DNA of 64,000 nucleotides from Paenibacillus bouchesdurhonensis (GTDB lineage Bacteria > Bacillota > Bacilli > Paenibacillales > Paenibacillaceae), in NCBI RefSeq assembly GCF_900155685.1, contig NZ_LT732548.1:1880696-1944695 (forward strand). Reading direction: 5' to 3'. Below, in pieces: positions 18,702-26,632 of this stretch. The notes beneath the pieces were generated by a model. It had not been told where the DNA came from and did not search any database. It saw nothing but the letters and a program-made list of their open reading frames with translations. The translations under genes were made by a program, and so were the position numbers. Each line of letters starts with the position of its first letter. Positions within the stretch are counted from its first letter, which is position 1.

Positions 18702-19844
18702 TTGCATCCACAAATAACTTCTGCTGCTGATAGCGACCAAGACACTTTAGTCTATAATTTAGATGACTCATTTGCCTCTGTTATTGACTCTGTTTATACT
18801 ATTGAATCCCACTTAAGCACTCCAGGTAACATGGTTATTTTTGAAGGCGGTGAAATTAATAAGCTTCCACTTTATAAGAGTATTTTTCAACCAATGAACA
18901 TACCACTTTTTTTGGAAGATGATGAATTTAAGGAAATTAACTCTGATGCCGTTTCAAATGAGCAGGATGCAACTATTAATGGCGAAAAAAACATTATTGT
19001 GCCAACAAAGACTACCTTGATAGTGCTTTACAATGCCAATGGAAAGATAACAGTCTTACAAAATGACGAATCAATTGATGAGTCTGCCAGCAAGATCAAG
19101 TCCTTTAAATCTTTTGTAAATACTAATGGTCAACAAAAACTTATTAATGATTTTAAAGATGATATGAATAGTCTCTTCTCTAAAAATTCTATTTCTCCTG
19201 CTAGTTATAGTATTGCTGCTACACAAGGTGACATATTGACAAGCATTCGAAAAACCCTGTCTGTTAATGGAAGTTATACAGTAGTTGGCGGTTCTACGGT
19301 CAGCTATGTGGCAGGCAAAGCTGTCACTGACTATATACTTTATGCTAACAGTAAGGGGACTCACTTTTATGTTTTAGCTGATTCACAAATTTATCCTGCG
19401 GGTGTGGCTGATAATAACAATGCTACTTGGACGACAGGTTATAAATCCAATATTAGAACGAATTCCAGTACAAACTCATTGATAAACTGGTCTCCAAATA
19501 CAACTGGGCTTAGCCTAGACAGCAATGATCAGTTTCAAGTAGGAATCTCAGCAAGTACAACAGGTATTGAGTTGAGTTTCAGCTATACATGGAATGGTAC
19601 TTCTAATGTAAAATTAGAGTCTACTGGAAGTAAAACTTCAGGACTAACAACTGAATATATTTATAAAAACAACGGAAATGCTATCGCCTCCAGCACTTTT
19701 ACAACGGGGCATGGTGCCTTAATCCAAGCAACAAACAAAGTTCTATCATTCTCTGCAAGCCATCAGTTTAGAAATGAGAATGTTTATTCTAATGGAAGCA
19801 CTTGGTACTCGACAAACACAACAAACCTTTCATATAGTTTCTAA
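18702..19844 (+). CDS. Exported protein of unknown family, signal peptide frameshifted
   Basis: The open frame encodes 380 residues of a Ser/Thr/Asn-rich, probably beta-rich extracellular protein that ends in Phe. No family recognised. The only properly placed start, ATG at 18647 after GGAGGG, reads just MKSI before a stop. The frame one base later reads SLFKWILSLSLLVLIAPL and continues into the main ORF, a clear signal peptide with likely cleavage after TSA. A single-base loss just after ATGAA would explain this. As it stands, the only common start codon in frame is the TTG at 18702, which would drop most of the signal. So it is probably a frameshifted gene, or a sequencing error. A hairpin terminator follows. 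Confidence 0.65.
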   Translation: MHPQITSAADSDQDTLVYNLDDSFASVIDSVYTIESHLSTPGNMVIFEGGEINKLPLYKSIFQPMNIPLFLEDDEFKEINSDAVSNEQDATINGEKNIIVPTKTTLIVLYNANGKITVLQNDESIDESASKIKSFKSFVNTNGQQKLINDFKDDMNSLFSKNSISPASYSIAATQGDILTSIRKTLSVNGSYTVVGGSTVSYVAGKAVTDYILYANSKGTHFYVLADSQIYPAGVADNNNATWTTGYKSNIRTNSSTNSLINWSPNTTGLSLDSNDQFQVGISASTTGIELSFSYTWNGTSNVKLESTGSKTSGLTTEYIYKNNGNAIASSTFTTGHGALIQATNKVLSFSASHQFRNENVYSNGSTWYSTNTTNLSYSF

Positions 19845-19860
19845 TCATTAAAATTACTCT

Positions 19861-19903
19861 CTCTCCTATCTATTTATTCATGGTAGGAGAGTTGTACTTT
19901 TCT
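19861..19903 (+). terminator. Terminator after the exported-protein gene
   Basis: CTCTCCTA pairs with TAGGAGAG across 15 bases, followed by TTGTACTTTTCTTTT. It lies just ahead of the ribosome site of the small membrane protein gene, so it may give partial read-through. Confidence 0.6.
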
Positions 19904-19920
19904 TTTGGGAGGATTTACAA

Positions 19921-20148
19921 ATGAGAAAATTGTTTCTTGGATGTACATCTATCGTATCTTCGGTAATTTTTTTATGCACGGGATTCTTAATCTCTGCACT
20001 TAAGTCAGTTGACCGTTCTGCCGATATCAACAGCGGAGCCTTTAGATATAGTATCTTTAATATCCATATCAGTTGGTTTATAATTCCTGTTATTCTTTTC
20101 ATATTTGGCTTATGGCTTGTATATTTGAGTCAAGATGCAGAGAAATAA
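19921..20148 (+). CDS. Small two-helix membrane protein
   Basis: 75 residues with two hydrophobic segments: residues 4-26 (from LFLGCTSIVSSVIFL) and 50-68 (ISWFIIPVILFIFGLW). Charged residues lie between them and at the end. The ribosome site GGGAGG is eight bases before the ATG. It directly follows the exported-protein gene on the same strand, so the two may belong together, for example as export or immunity partner, but no homology supports that. Function unknown. Confidence 0.6.
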   Translation: MRKLFLGCTSIVSSVIFLCTGFLISALKSVDRSADINSGAFRYSIFNIHISWFIIPVILFIFGLWLVYLSQDAEK

Positions 20149-20242
20149 TTATTAGAAGCGTAATTTGCCCATCTTTATTGCAATATTCTATTTTTGTAGG
20201 GTGCCATAGACCTGCGCTGCATCCCTTGCTATTTAAGCATGT

Positions 20243-20276
20243 AGAACAAAGGGCGCTACTCATCCTGAGCAGCGCC
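20243..20276 (-). terminator. Terminator of the three-component operon
   Basis: On the minus strand GGCGCT pairs with AGCGCC (extended by CTC/GAG), followed by CTTTGTTCT. The stem includes the stop codon of the response regulator gene. Confidence 0.6.
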
Positions 20277-21494
20277 TCCTTTGCGATATTGCAGGGGGGA
20301 AGCTCCGGTGGTGCGTTTAAACGCTGTGCTGAAATAATGCTGGGTTTCGTAGCCGACCTGTCTGGCGATTTCGGCAATGGTTAGGTCGGTGCCGTTAAGC
20401 AACTGGGAGGCCCGGCGAATGCGGATTTGTGTCAGGTAGCTGTTGAAGGAAGTGTCCAGCTCCTGCTTGATCATCCGGCTTAAATACACTGAAGAGGTTT
20501 GAAGCTGCTGGGCCATGGACTCCAGGGTTAGCGTGCAATCGCCGTAGTGCTCCAGCAAGTACTGCTTGGCTCTACGCACCAATGGGGAAATGGCAGTTTC
20601 CTTCAGCACAGAGGATTTGCATTTGCGATAGACGGCGGGCATGGAACTGACATCGGCTTCACCTTCAGTGAGATGGATATCGACGGCCACCTTCAAGTAA
20701 GTTCGCACGGACGACTCGATTTGATGGAAGTCGGCATCGGCCGTGAGGCTCCATAGCAGCACCACAATGACACCGAACGGATCGCGAAAAATAACTTTCG
20801 GATAGGAAGTGAGCAGCTCGGCAGCAATGTTCTCGATAGCGAATAAATAGAGCTGGCGCTCACTTTCTTTCATCAATGGCTGCGGGGCAGCCGACTCACG
20901 CAGGCGAATCATGCCGAGCAGGTTGGGGGCTGTCACAGGCAATCGAAGAAAAGACAGCTGCTCCACAATTTCCTCCTCTGTCATGCTGCCTTCCATCCAT
21001 TCCTGGCAGAAGCGCTCCCGCAGCAGGGGATAGCTCTTCGTAATTTGCCGGGAAGCGGTTTGCAAATGCTGCTGCTGAATGGCCTCTTCCTCCAGTTCAT
21101 CTCTGACCTGGCGCAGTACCTTCTCCAGCTGCGCCGGATTAGCGGGCTTCAGAATATAGTCCTTTACTTGGAGGCGAATGGCCGTCTGGGCATAGCTGAA
21201 CTCGTCATGACCGGTAATAATAACGATTTTGCAGTCAGGCAGCTCCTCGCGGACATGCTTCATCAGTTCAATCCCATCCATGATCGGCATATTGAGATCG
21301 ACGAGCAGAATGTCGATCTGATGCTTAAGCGCGAGCTCCAGCGCTTCTTCTCCGTCTTCCGCCTCCGCGACGACATCCAGCCGAAGCCTCTCCCACTCAA
21401 CGCTCTCTCTAATGCCTTCCCGAATGATGAATTCATCGTCGGCAATGAGCACCTTCCAAGGATACTTTATGGAAAGAGACGGTTCATTTATCAT
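20256..21494 (-). CDS. Response regulator, REC + AraC-type HTH (AraT-like)
   Basis: 412-residue regulator with an N-terminal receiver domain (acidic pair D19/D20, phospho-acceptor D66 in LLVDLNMP, Lys in YILKP). A middle region follows, then a C-terminal AraC double HTH (about 310-405, with SSVYLSRMIKQELDTSF and IAEIARQVGYETQHYFS). The start overlaps the kinase stop by four bases. Kinase, regulator and the sugar-binding protein upstream form one minus-strand operon. The same trio, AraP-AraS-AraT, controls arabinose uptake in Geobacillus stearothermophilus, and the arabinan genes next door make the same job likely here. Ligand not proven by sequence. Confidence 0.88.
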   Translation of the reverse strand: MINEPSLSIKYPWKVLIADDEFIIREGIRESVEWERLRLDVVAEAEDGEEALELALKHQIDILLVDLNMPIMDGIELMKHVREELPDCKIVIITGHDEFSYAQTAIRLQVKDYILKPANPAQLEKVLRQVRDELEEEAIQQQHLQTASRQITKSYPLLRERFCQEWMEGSMTEEEIVEQLSFLRLPVTAPNLLGMIRLRESAAPQPLMKESERQLYLFAIENIAAELLTSYPKVIFRDPFGVIVVLLWSLTADADFHQIESSVRTYLKVAVDIHLTEGEADVSSMPAVYRKCKSSVLKETAISPLVRRAKQYLLEHYGDCTLTLESMAQQLQTSSVYLSRMIKQELDTSFNSYLTQIRIRRASQLLNGTDLTIAEIARQVGYETQHYFSTAFKRTTGASPLQYRKGGAAQDE

Positions 21495-23404
21495 TTTCGA
21501 TCAACTCCGTTTTGATTGTAATTGTCCCGGATGAGCGGATGGATTACCGTTACTGTCGTACCCTCGCCCAGTGTACTATCCAGGCTAATCCCATACTTGT
21601 CGCCAAAAGTAAGGCGAAGTCGGGCCTGTACGTTCAAGATGCCATATCCTTTCTTTTCTTCGTCCTGCCCCACGGCTCCAGCGGTTAGGTTAGCCCGATC
21701 CCCCTCGGGGGATTTGGCGGCACCAGGCTGATCTTCGGAGCTAGCCACCTGCTCCAGAGCGCGGCGAAGAGTGGCGAGCTGTTCTTCCGTCATGCCTTTG
21801 CCGTTATCGCGAATCGTCATCACTAAATCGCCGTCTTGCTCATTCGCTTTAACTTCGATGACACCCGACCCGCGGCGTTCTTTGATCCCGTGATAAATCG
21901 CATTTTCCACAATCGGCTGAAGAATCAGCTTGAGGACGCTAAGCTCCTGAACCTCCGGATCAACCATAAGCACATAATCTAATTTATTCTGATATCGGAC
22001 ATGCTGAATTTGCAAGTAGCTGCGAATATGTTCGATTTCATCGGATAATGGAATGATGACGTTGCCTTTGCTGAGTCCGATCCGGAACAGCTTTGAGAGC
22101 GACTCTGCCATTTCGGCGATATCTAGGGCACTTTTGCGGCGAGCCATCCAGTGGATCGTGTCCAGTGTATTGTACAGAAAATGCGGTTTAATATGCGCTT
22201 GAAGACTGCTTAACTCGGCCTCCCGCTTTTGTCGCTCCTGCCTTTCAGTCAAGGAAATGAGCCGATTGATCTGCAGCAGCATTTCATTGAAGCGACGGCC
22301 CAGCAGGCCAATCTCGTCCGAGCGATCGCCCCAGTAACGAATCGTTAAATCCCCGGACTGAGCCTTTTGCATGAAGGACATCAACTGTCCAATCGGCCTG
22401 GAGATCGAGTGGGCTAAGTAGAAGGATGCTGTCATCCCAAGAAGGCAAACGACAAAGACGAAGCTGACGACATAGAAGCGAATTTCCCGAATTTCTAGAA
22501 TGGAATCCTCGGTAGCGAACACGCCGACCGTCGTCCAGTCCGTAAACGGGGATACCCGGTAAATAAATTGCAGCTTCCGCCCGTCGACCTGATGGGAATA
22601 TGTGCCCGAGCCGTCCTTATTCAGCCATTCCAGCGGAATATGCTCAATGTACGGATCGGGAGGAGCATAGATGAGCTCGCCACTGCTGTCGATCACCGTG
22701 AGGTAGCCGGTTTTGCCGAGCCTGACGTCCTGCGCCGTTTCCGCAATGACTCTCAGCTTCAGATCGATTAAGACAACGCCTTTTACCTGTTGTGTATCAG
22801 GATCGAGGATTGCTCTCACCGCTGAGACCACTTCGCTGTTCTTGTAATTGACATGATTCGTGACATTGCGTTCGTTTGGATGACCGACGATTTTGAATAT
22901 CCCTTTATTGCGGACAGCTTCCTGATACCACGACTCGCGGGTCAAATCGCTGCTTGTCCGTGCGTACATTTCGTTGCTGATATATTCTCCGCCGCTGTTG
23001 ACGACCATGATGCCGGCGACTTCGGAATGAAGCGTCGTGAAGCCCTGCAAAAACTTCCGTATGTCATAATGATCGTCCTCCTGGACATTCCCTTGCACGG
23101 AGTTCAGCTCAGCTTCAGGCTCAAGAAAACGCTGGACATCGGGATTAAAGGCAATGAGGAACGTCATGTTCTGCAAATTCTCTACATACGTTTCAAGGGA
23201 ATCGTTGACCTTGCCGATAAGCTGCAGCGTGTTATTCGTAACCTGGCGATCCAGAACACGATCCACCGTCCAGTGAATGAGGAACCCAAGGCCGATGGAC
23301 GGAAGAATGCTGATGAGCAGAAAATGAACAATCAATTTATAGCGGATCGGCAAGTTATTGAACGATAATTGGCGCGCCCCGGCCGATTTAAATTTATTTC
23401 GCAT
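21491..23404 (-). CDS. YesM-type sensor histidine kinase (AraS-like)
   Basis: Membrane kinase with a first hydrophobic segment (~25-45), a large extracellular sensor region (~50-295), a second segment (~300-320) and a HAMP region. The histidine kinase domain follows, with phospho-acceptor H408 in AHIKPHFLYNTLD. The ATPase boxes are IVENAIYHGIKE, MTIRDNGKGM and LRLTFGDKYG. The C-terminal ATPase domain carries an unusual Ala/Gly/Glu-rich insert. The start is ambiguous among ATGs at 23419, 23413 and 23404; 23404 has GTGGATG upstream. It overlaps the end of the binding-protein gene. It probably reads the sugar through that protein and phosphorylates the regulator that follows. Confidence 0.88.
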   Translation of the reverse strand: MRNKFKSAGARQLSFNNLPIRYKLIVHFLLISILPSIGLGFLIHWTVDRVLDRQVTNNTLQLIGKVNDSLETYVENLQNMTFLIAFNPDVQRFLEPEAELNSVQGNVQEDDHYDIRKFLQGFTTLHSEVAGIMVVNSGGEYISNEMYARTSSDLTRESWYQEAVRNKGIFKIVGHPNERNVTNHVNYKNSEVVSAVRAILDPDTQQVKGVVLIDLKLRVIAETAQDVRLGKTGYLTVIDSSGELIYAPPDPYIEHIPLEWLNKDGSGTYSHQVDGRKLQFIYRVSPFTDWTTVGVFATEDSILEIREIRFYVVSFVFVVCLLGMTASFYLAHSISRPIGQLMSFMQKAQSGDLTIRYWGDRSDEIGLLGRRFNEMLLQINRLISLTERQERQKREAELSSLQAHIKPHFLYNTLDTIHWMARRKSALDIAEMAESLSKLFRIGLSKGNVIIPLSDEIEHIRSYLQIQHVRYQNKLDYVLMVDPEVQELSVLKLILQPIVENAIYHGIKERRGSGVIEVKANEQDGDLVMTIRDNGKGMTEEQLATLRRALEQVASSEDQPGAAKSPEGDRANLTAGAVGQDEEKKGYGILNVQARLRLTFGDKYGISLDSTLGEGTTVTVIHPLIRDNYNQNGVDRK

Positions 23405-24398
23405 AGTAATCATCCACATTATGCCGCGTTACAACGGTTATTCCGGTATCTACCTGTTCGGGAACGGGCGGGGTGCCCGGAATTTGCGCCGTGTTCAGAT
23501 CGTGTCCCAAGGAGAAGAGAAAGTGCAGCGACCAGTAGCCCATATTCCAGGTGCCCTGGGCCATCGTAGCGGAAATGTCGCCGCTCTTCACGAGATCCAG
23601 CGTGCCTTTATCGGTGTCGAAGCTAATAATTTTCGGCCGCTGACCCTCGCCAATGTTCAGCTCGCGCACCGCTTCGGCAACCCCGATGCCGCCGTTCGCT
23701 TCCGTAGCGAATATGCCGGTGATCTCCGGATAATCCCGCAAAATTTCCTCTGTCGATTGCCTCGAATAAATTTGATCCCCTTTGCCATTCTTTACAGCAA
23801 CGACTTTCATTTCCGGGTAATCCTTCTGAATCGTAGCTAGAAAACCATCGGTTCTGTCCTGGTGATTTTGCTGGTTCGGCGTAGTGACGACGGCGACTTG
23901 GCCGCGTCCGTTTGTCAGCTCCGCCATTTTTTGCGCAGCTCGAACCCCCGAGGAATAATTATTCGTGCCTAGAAACGAATAAGCTTTGCTTCCAGGGGCG
24001 TCGGAATCGAAGAGGACGACGGGAATACCAGCATCGACCGCTTTATTGATCGTTTCCGTCAAGTCGGCGGGATGAATAGCTGAAATCGCGATGCCCGCTG
24101 GTTTCTTAGCGATAATTTGCTCCAGTACCGTAATTTGCTCATGAACATCGCGCTGCGTCGAGCCGCGATATTCCACGGATACATTGAGCGCCTGTGCCGC
24201 GTCCTCAAAGCCCTTCAAGCTGCTCTTCCAATAGTCGATCCCCATTTGGAAGGTGACCATCACATATTTCTCATCTATTTCGCCGCGCAAGCCAGCGGTT
24301 CTCCACTGCTCATTCAGCTGACTTTGAGACCTATAATCCAGCACATACAGCAGAAAAAAAACGATCAGCAGCAAATATACGATCCAAATCTTCTTCAC
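23394..24398 (-). CDS. Membrane-anchored sugar-binding sensor protein (AraP-like)
   Basis: 334-residue periplasmic-binding-protein fold of the ribose/galactose type. Its N-terminus is an uncleaved-looking hydrophobic anchor (WIVYLLLIVFFLLYV) with no lipobox Cys. Family segments include GIAISAIHPADLTETINKAV, SDAPGSKAYSFLGTNNYSSG and the hinge-region DTDKGTLDLVKSGDI. No permease or ATPase gene is attached. Instead it leads the kinase/regulator operon, so it is a sensor rather than a transporter part, as in the Geobacillus AraPST system. The start is GTG after AAAGGGG. The likely ligand is L-arabinose or a related sugar, inferred from the neighbouring arabinan enzymes. Confidence 0.85.
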   Translation of the reverse strand: MKKIWIVYLLLIVFFLLYVLDYRSQSQLNEQWRTAGLRGEIDEKYVMVTFQMGIDYWKSSLKGFEDAAQALNVSVEYRGSTQRDVHEQITVLEQIIAKKPAGIAISAIHPADLTETINKAVDAGIPVVLFDSDAPGSKAYSFLGTNNYSSGVRAAQKMAELTNGRGQVAVVTTPNQQNHQDRTDGFLATIQKDYPEMKVVAVKNGKGDQIYSRQSTEEILRDYPEITGIFATEANGGIGVAEAVRELNIGEGQRPKIISFDTDKGTLDLVKSGDISATMAQGTWNMGYWSLHFLFSLGHDLNTAQIPGTPPVPEQVDTGITVVTRHNVDDYYAK

Positions 24399-24504
24399 GC
24401 TGAAACCCCTTTCAAATCACAAGCTTGGACAACATCATACTACGAAATGCCGCCGAAATATATCCCTTTCTCACAAAGAAGGCATGTTTGGTAATGCACC
24501 GCAA

Positions 24505-24556
24505 CGAGAAAAAGACTGTCTCTAGCGCAGAATTTCATCTGCGGTTAAAGACAGCC
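24505..24556 (-). terminator. Terminator of the ArsR-like gene
   Basis: On the minus strand a long stem, GGCTGTCTTTAACCGCAG against CTGCGCTAGAGACAGTC with an 8-base loop, is followed by TTTTTCTCG. Confidence 0.85.
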
Positions 24557-24604
24557 TAGGGCTGAATTGCGTCTTGCGTTGTATAGGTGACGCCGAAACT
24601 CCAT

Positions 24605-25594
24605 TTACTCCTTCGTCGCAACCTTTACCGCTTCATTCGCTTGTTTGCTCTCTCTGCTGGCTCTCGATTCTTTGTTCTCGATTTCATGAACATCGTACAG
24701 TACCCGGGCGAGCAAATCCTGACTATAGTTGCCAAAATGCTTGCCATAGATCGTTAGACCCCTCTTGTTGACTGGCTTGTCAGTAACAGCGATTCTGAAA
24801 GTCAGCTCGCTTTTGTAATCAAGCTCGATCTGATCGATCGTGACATCTGAAATGCGGCACCCGTCAATAAAGCTGCCCTCATGATTTATGCGGATCAGCT
24901 TCAGCATGCCGTACTGATTCAAGTGGGGCGGCCACCAGTCAGGGTTGAAGGTTCCCCGTGCATCGCCGAAATCGCCTGGACTCGTCCAGGAGCCGATTTC
25001 GATTCCGTTGACGTAGAAATAGATGTCGGACGGATAATTATCATTGAAGCCAGGCGCCTCCGAACTGAGCTCCATTGAGAATTGGATTTCACGGAATGTC
25101 TGATTTGGCTTCAAATAGTTAGGAATCCGATATTCTAGAAATCCGTCGGCGAGCCAAATGATTTCCGAGTCGATACGCTGTGGATCAGCGAAATAGCGAG
25201 GGTCATCAAAGTCGCCGATAATGCTGTCTTTCGTAGCTAATCCGCAGGTAGGTACCGCTTGATAATCGCTGTAGTGTCCGACCTGAATTTCGACTTCGTA
25301 TAAGTTCTCGACATCCTTACTGCGCAAGTCGACCATTAACTTGTCTTTGTTCAAGTAACAAATCTTCTGAATCCCGTGCTTGCCTACCGTCGTGTTGATT
25401 TCGATAAGACCGCTCTCCTCGAGCTTGCGGATGTGCATCGTAATAGCCCCGTTGCTTAAATTGAGCTTATTAGCCAAATCATTCAGATTCAAGGATTGAT
25501 TGTTAGCCAACAGCTCGAGAATCTGAATTCGAATTTCCGAGCCTAACGCTTTGAATATATCGATCCCACTCATTAGATCTTTAATATAGATCAT
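24605..25594 (-). CDS. ArsR-type winged-helix regulator with large C-terminal domain
   Basis: 329 residues. Residues ~10-80 form an ArsR-like winged helix (KALGSEIRIQILELLANNQS, then LANKLNLSNGAITMHIRKLE). No metal-binding Cys pattern is seen in the HTH. The remaining ~240 residues are aromatic-rich and probably beta-sandwich, with WLADGFLEYRIPNYL, YPSDIYFYVNGIEIGSW and GSFIDGCRISDV; the repeated Trp/Tyr resembles carbohydrate-binding folds. True ArsR proteins are about 100 residues, so this is a separate sugar-responsive class (inference). It faces away from the promoter module at 25837 and could control the arabinan genes. Its ATG is the first in frame, with GGAGG rather far upstream. Confidence 0.75.
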   Translation of the reverse strand: MIYIKDLMSGIDIFKALGSEIRIQILELLANNQSLNLNDLANKLNLSNGAITMHIRKLEESGLIEINTTVGKHGIQKICYLNKDKLMVDLRSKDVENLYEVEIQVGHYSDYQAVPTCGLATKDSIIGDFDDPRYFADPQRIDSEIIWLADGFLEYRIPNYLKPNQTFREIQFSMELSSEAPGFNDNYPSDIYFYVNGIEIGSWTSPGDFGDARGTFNPDWWPPHLNQYGMLKLIRINHEGSFIDGCRISDVTIDQIELDYKSELTFRIAVTDKPVNKRGLTIYGKHFGNYSQDLLARVLYDVHEIENKESRASRESKQANEAVKVATKE

Positions 25595-25836
25595 CTACCG
25601 TACCAGCCTCCGAAAAAAAGATTTCATTTCCGTTTGTTTCAAACAATTATAAACCAACAATTCTGAAAATGAAAGCAATTAATTAAATAATGTAATATTA
25701 ATGCATTATCATACATATATTACCACATTAATCCAAGACTATTTTAGATTAATGTGAAGTTACTTTGGGGTGCGGCAAGTTAAAAGCGACGAATTATGAT
25801 TATTATTTGCTAATATCAGCAACGTAGCGAAGTGAT

Positions 25837-25956
25837 TTCATATAAATATAAAAAGATTCATAAAGATATGTTTACATTGAGTTTTCTATATGCTATTTTA
25901 TAGCTGTAAACGGATTCATTGGGGAGAAATGTAACCAGTTTACAATTGAGTGAAAC
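25837..25956 (+). promoter_or_regulatory. Arabinan promoter module, copy A (promoter + cre)
   Basis: First of three gapless 120-base copies. Order: ATATAAAAAGATT box (25846-25858), -35 TTTACA (25871-25876), 17 bases, -10 TATTTT (25894-25899), cre TGTAAACGGATTCA (25905-25918, full match to TGNAANCGNWNNCA), then a TGAAAC end. With the cre over the expected start point, CcpA would block transcription on good carbon sources. In this copy it is followed only by the dead permease and the GH43 gene at 26633. Confidence 0.75.
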
Positions 25957-26039
25957 AAGGGAATGGTTCGAAGGAATGGTTCGAAAATTTATGTAGGGAA
26001 ATACGCGGTCACCAAAAATACCGGTATAGGGAACATAGA

Positions 26040-26587
26040 GGCAGCGCTTGTAATGATCCTTATCCATCGAGATCGTGGTTCCGCTATATTTTTTTGCAGT
26101 GATTGGGGCTGGATCAACACGCATTTCCTTTTTATTGTCCCGTCTTTATTCGGGCACGGGCTGAAGGGCGCGCTATTTGTGCTGATTTTTATCCAGTTTT
26201 ATAGGAGGATGCCGAGCGTGCTGGAGGAAGCGGTGAGAATCGACGGAGCTGGCGTTCCGGACGTATTGGAACATCATGTTTCCTTTGGCTAACCGTCCAT
26301 GCTGATCGTGTTTTTGTTCTCGGTCGTCTGGCATTGGAATGACAGCTTAGCCGAATACGTATTTGATGGTTCCGAGCTTCTATAATTTGACGCAGTGGAT
26401 GGCTGTATTCTACGGTACAAACAATTAGACGGCGGAGACGATGTCGCAGATGTCGTCCTCTTCCATCGGCATGGCGCCGACGGGGCTCAATCAAGTGATG
26501 GCCGCGGTCATTTTGACGATACTTCCGATTCTGATCCTGTATTTGTTCGTTCAGCGTCATTTTGTGGAGAGTGTCGAGCGTTCGTGA
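26040..26587 (+). pseudogene. Degraded CUT1 sugar ABC permease (MalG/AraQ type)
   Basis: Pieces of a permease C-terminal half are read in changing frames: GWINTHFLFIVPSLFGHGLK from 26110, the cytoplasmic EAA loop as LEEAVRIDGAG near 26222, then IVFLFSVVWHWND. After further shifts and a stop come YNLTQWMAVFYGTNN, APTGLNQVMAAVILTILPIL and the usual end LFVQRHFVESVERS at 26587. At least two frameshifts and two internal stops are present. The binding-protein gene and first permease expected upstream are gone; only their presumed promoter (copy A) remains 80 bases away. Remnant of a third transporter operon. Confidence 0.85.
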
Positions 26588-26632
26588 ATCGTTAGCGAAT
26601 AATTCATGCTACAATGAACTGGAGGGTTACCA

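Noticed and set aside
20073-20384. 103-codon plus-strand ORF (and its minus-strand counterpart at 20099)
   Set aside because: Overlaps the membrane protein gene and the end of the response regulator gene, and crosses a terminator; no start signal.
22853-23368. 171-codon plus-strand ORF
   Set aside because: Complement of the sensor kinase's extracellular region; no ribosome site.
24401-24414. TGAAACCCCTTTCA as a cre for the three-component operon
   Set aside because: It is nearly palindromic but lacks the central CG that CcpA needs, and it is part of the ribosome site of the binding-protein gene.
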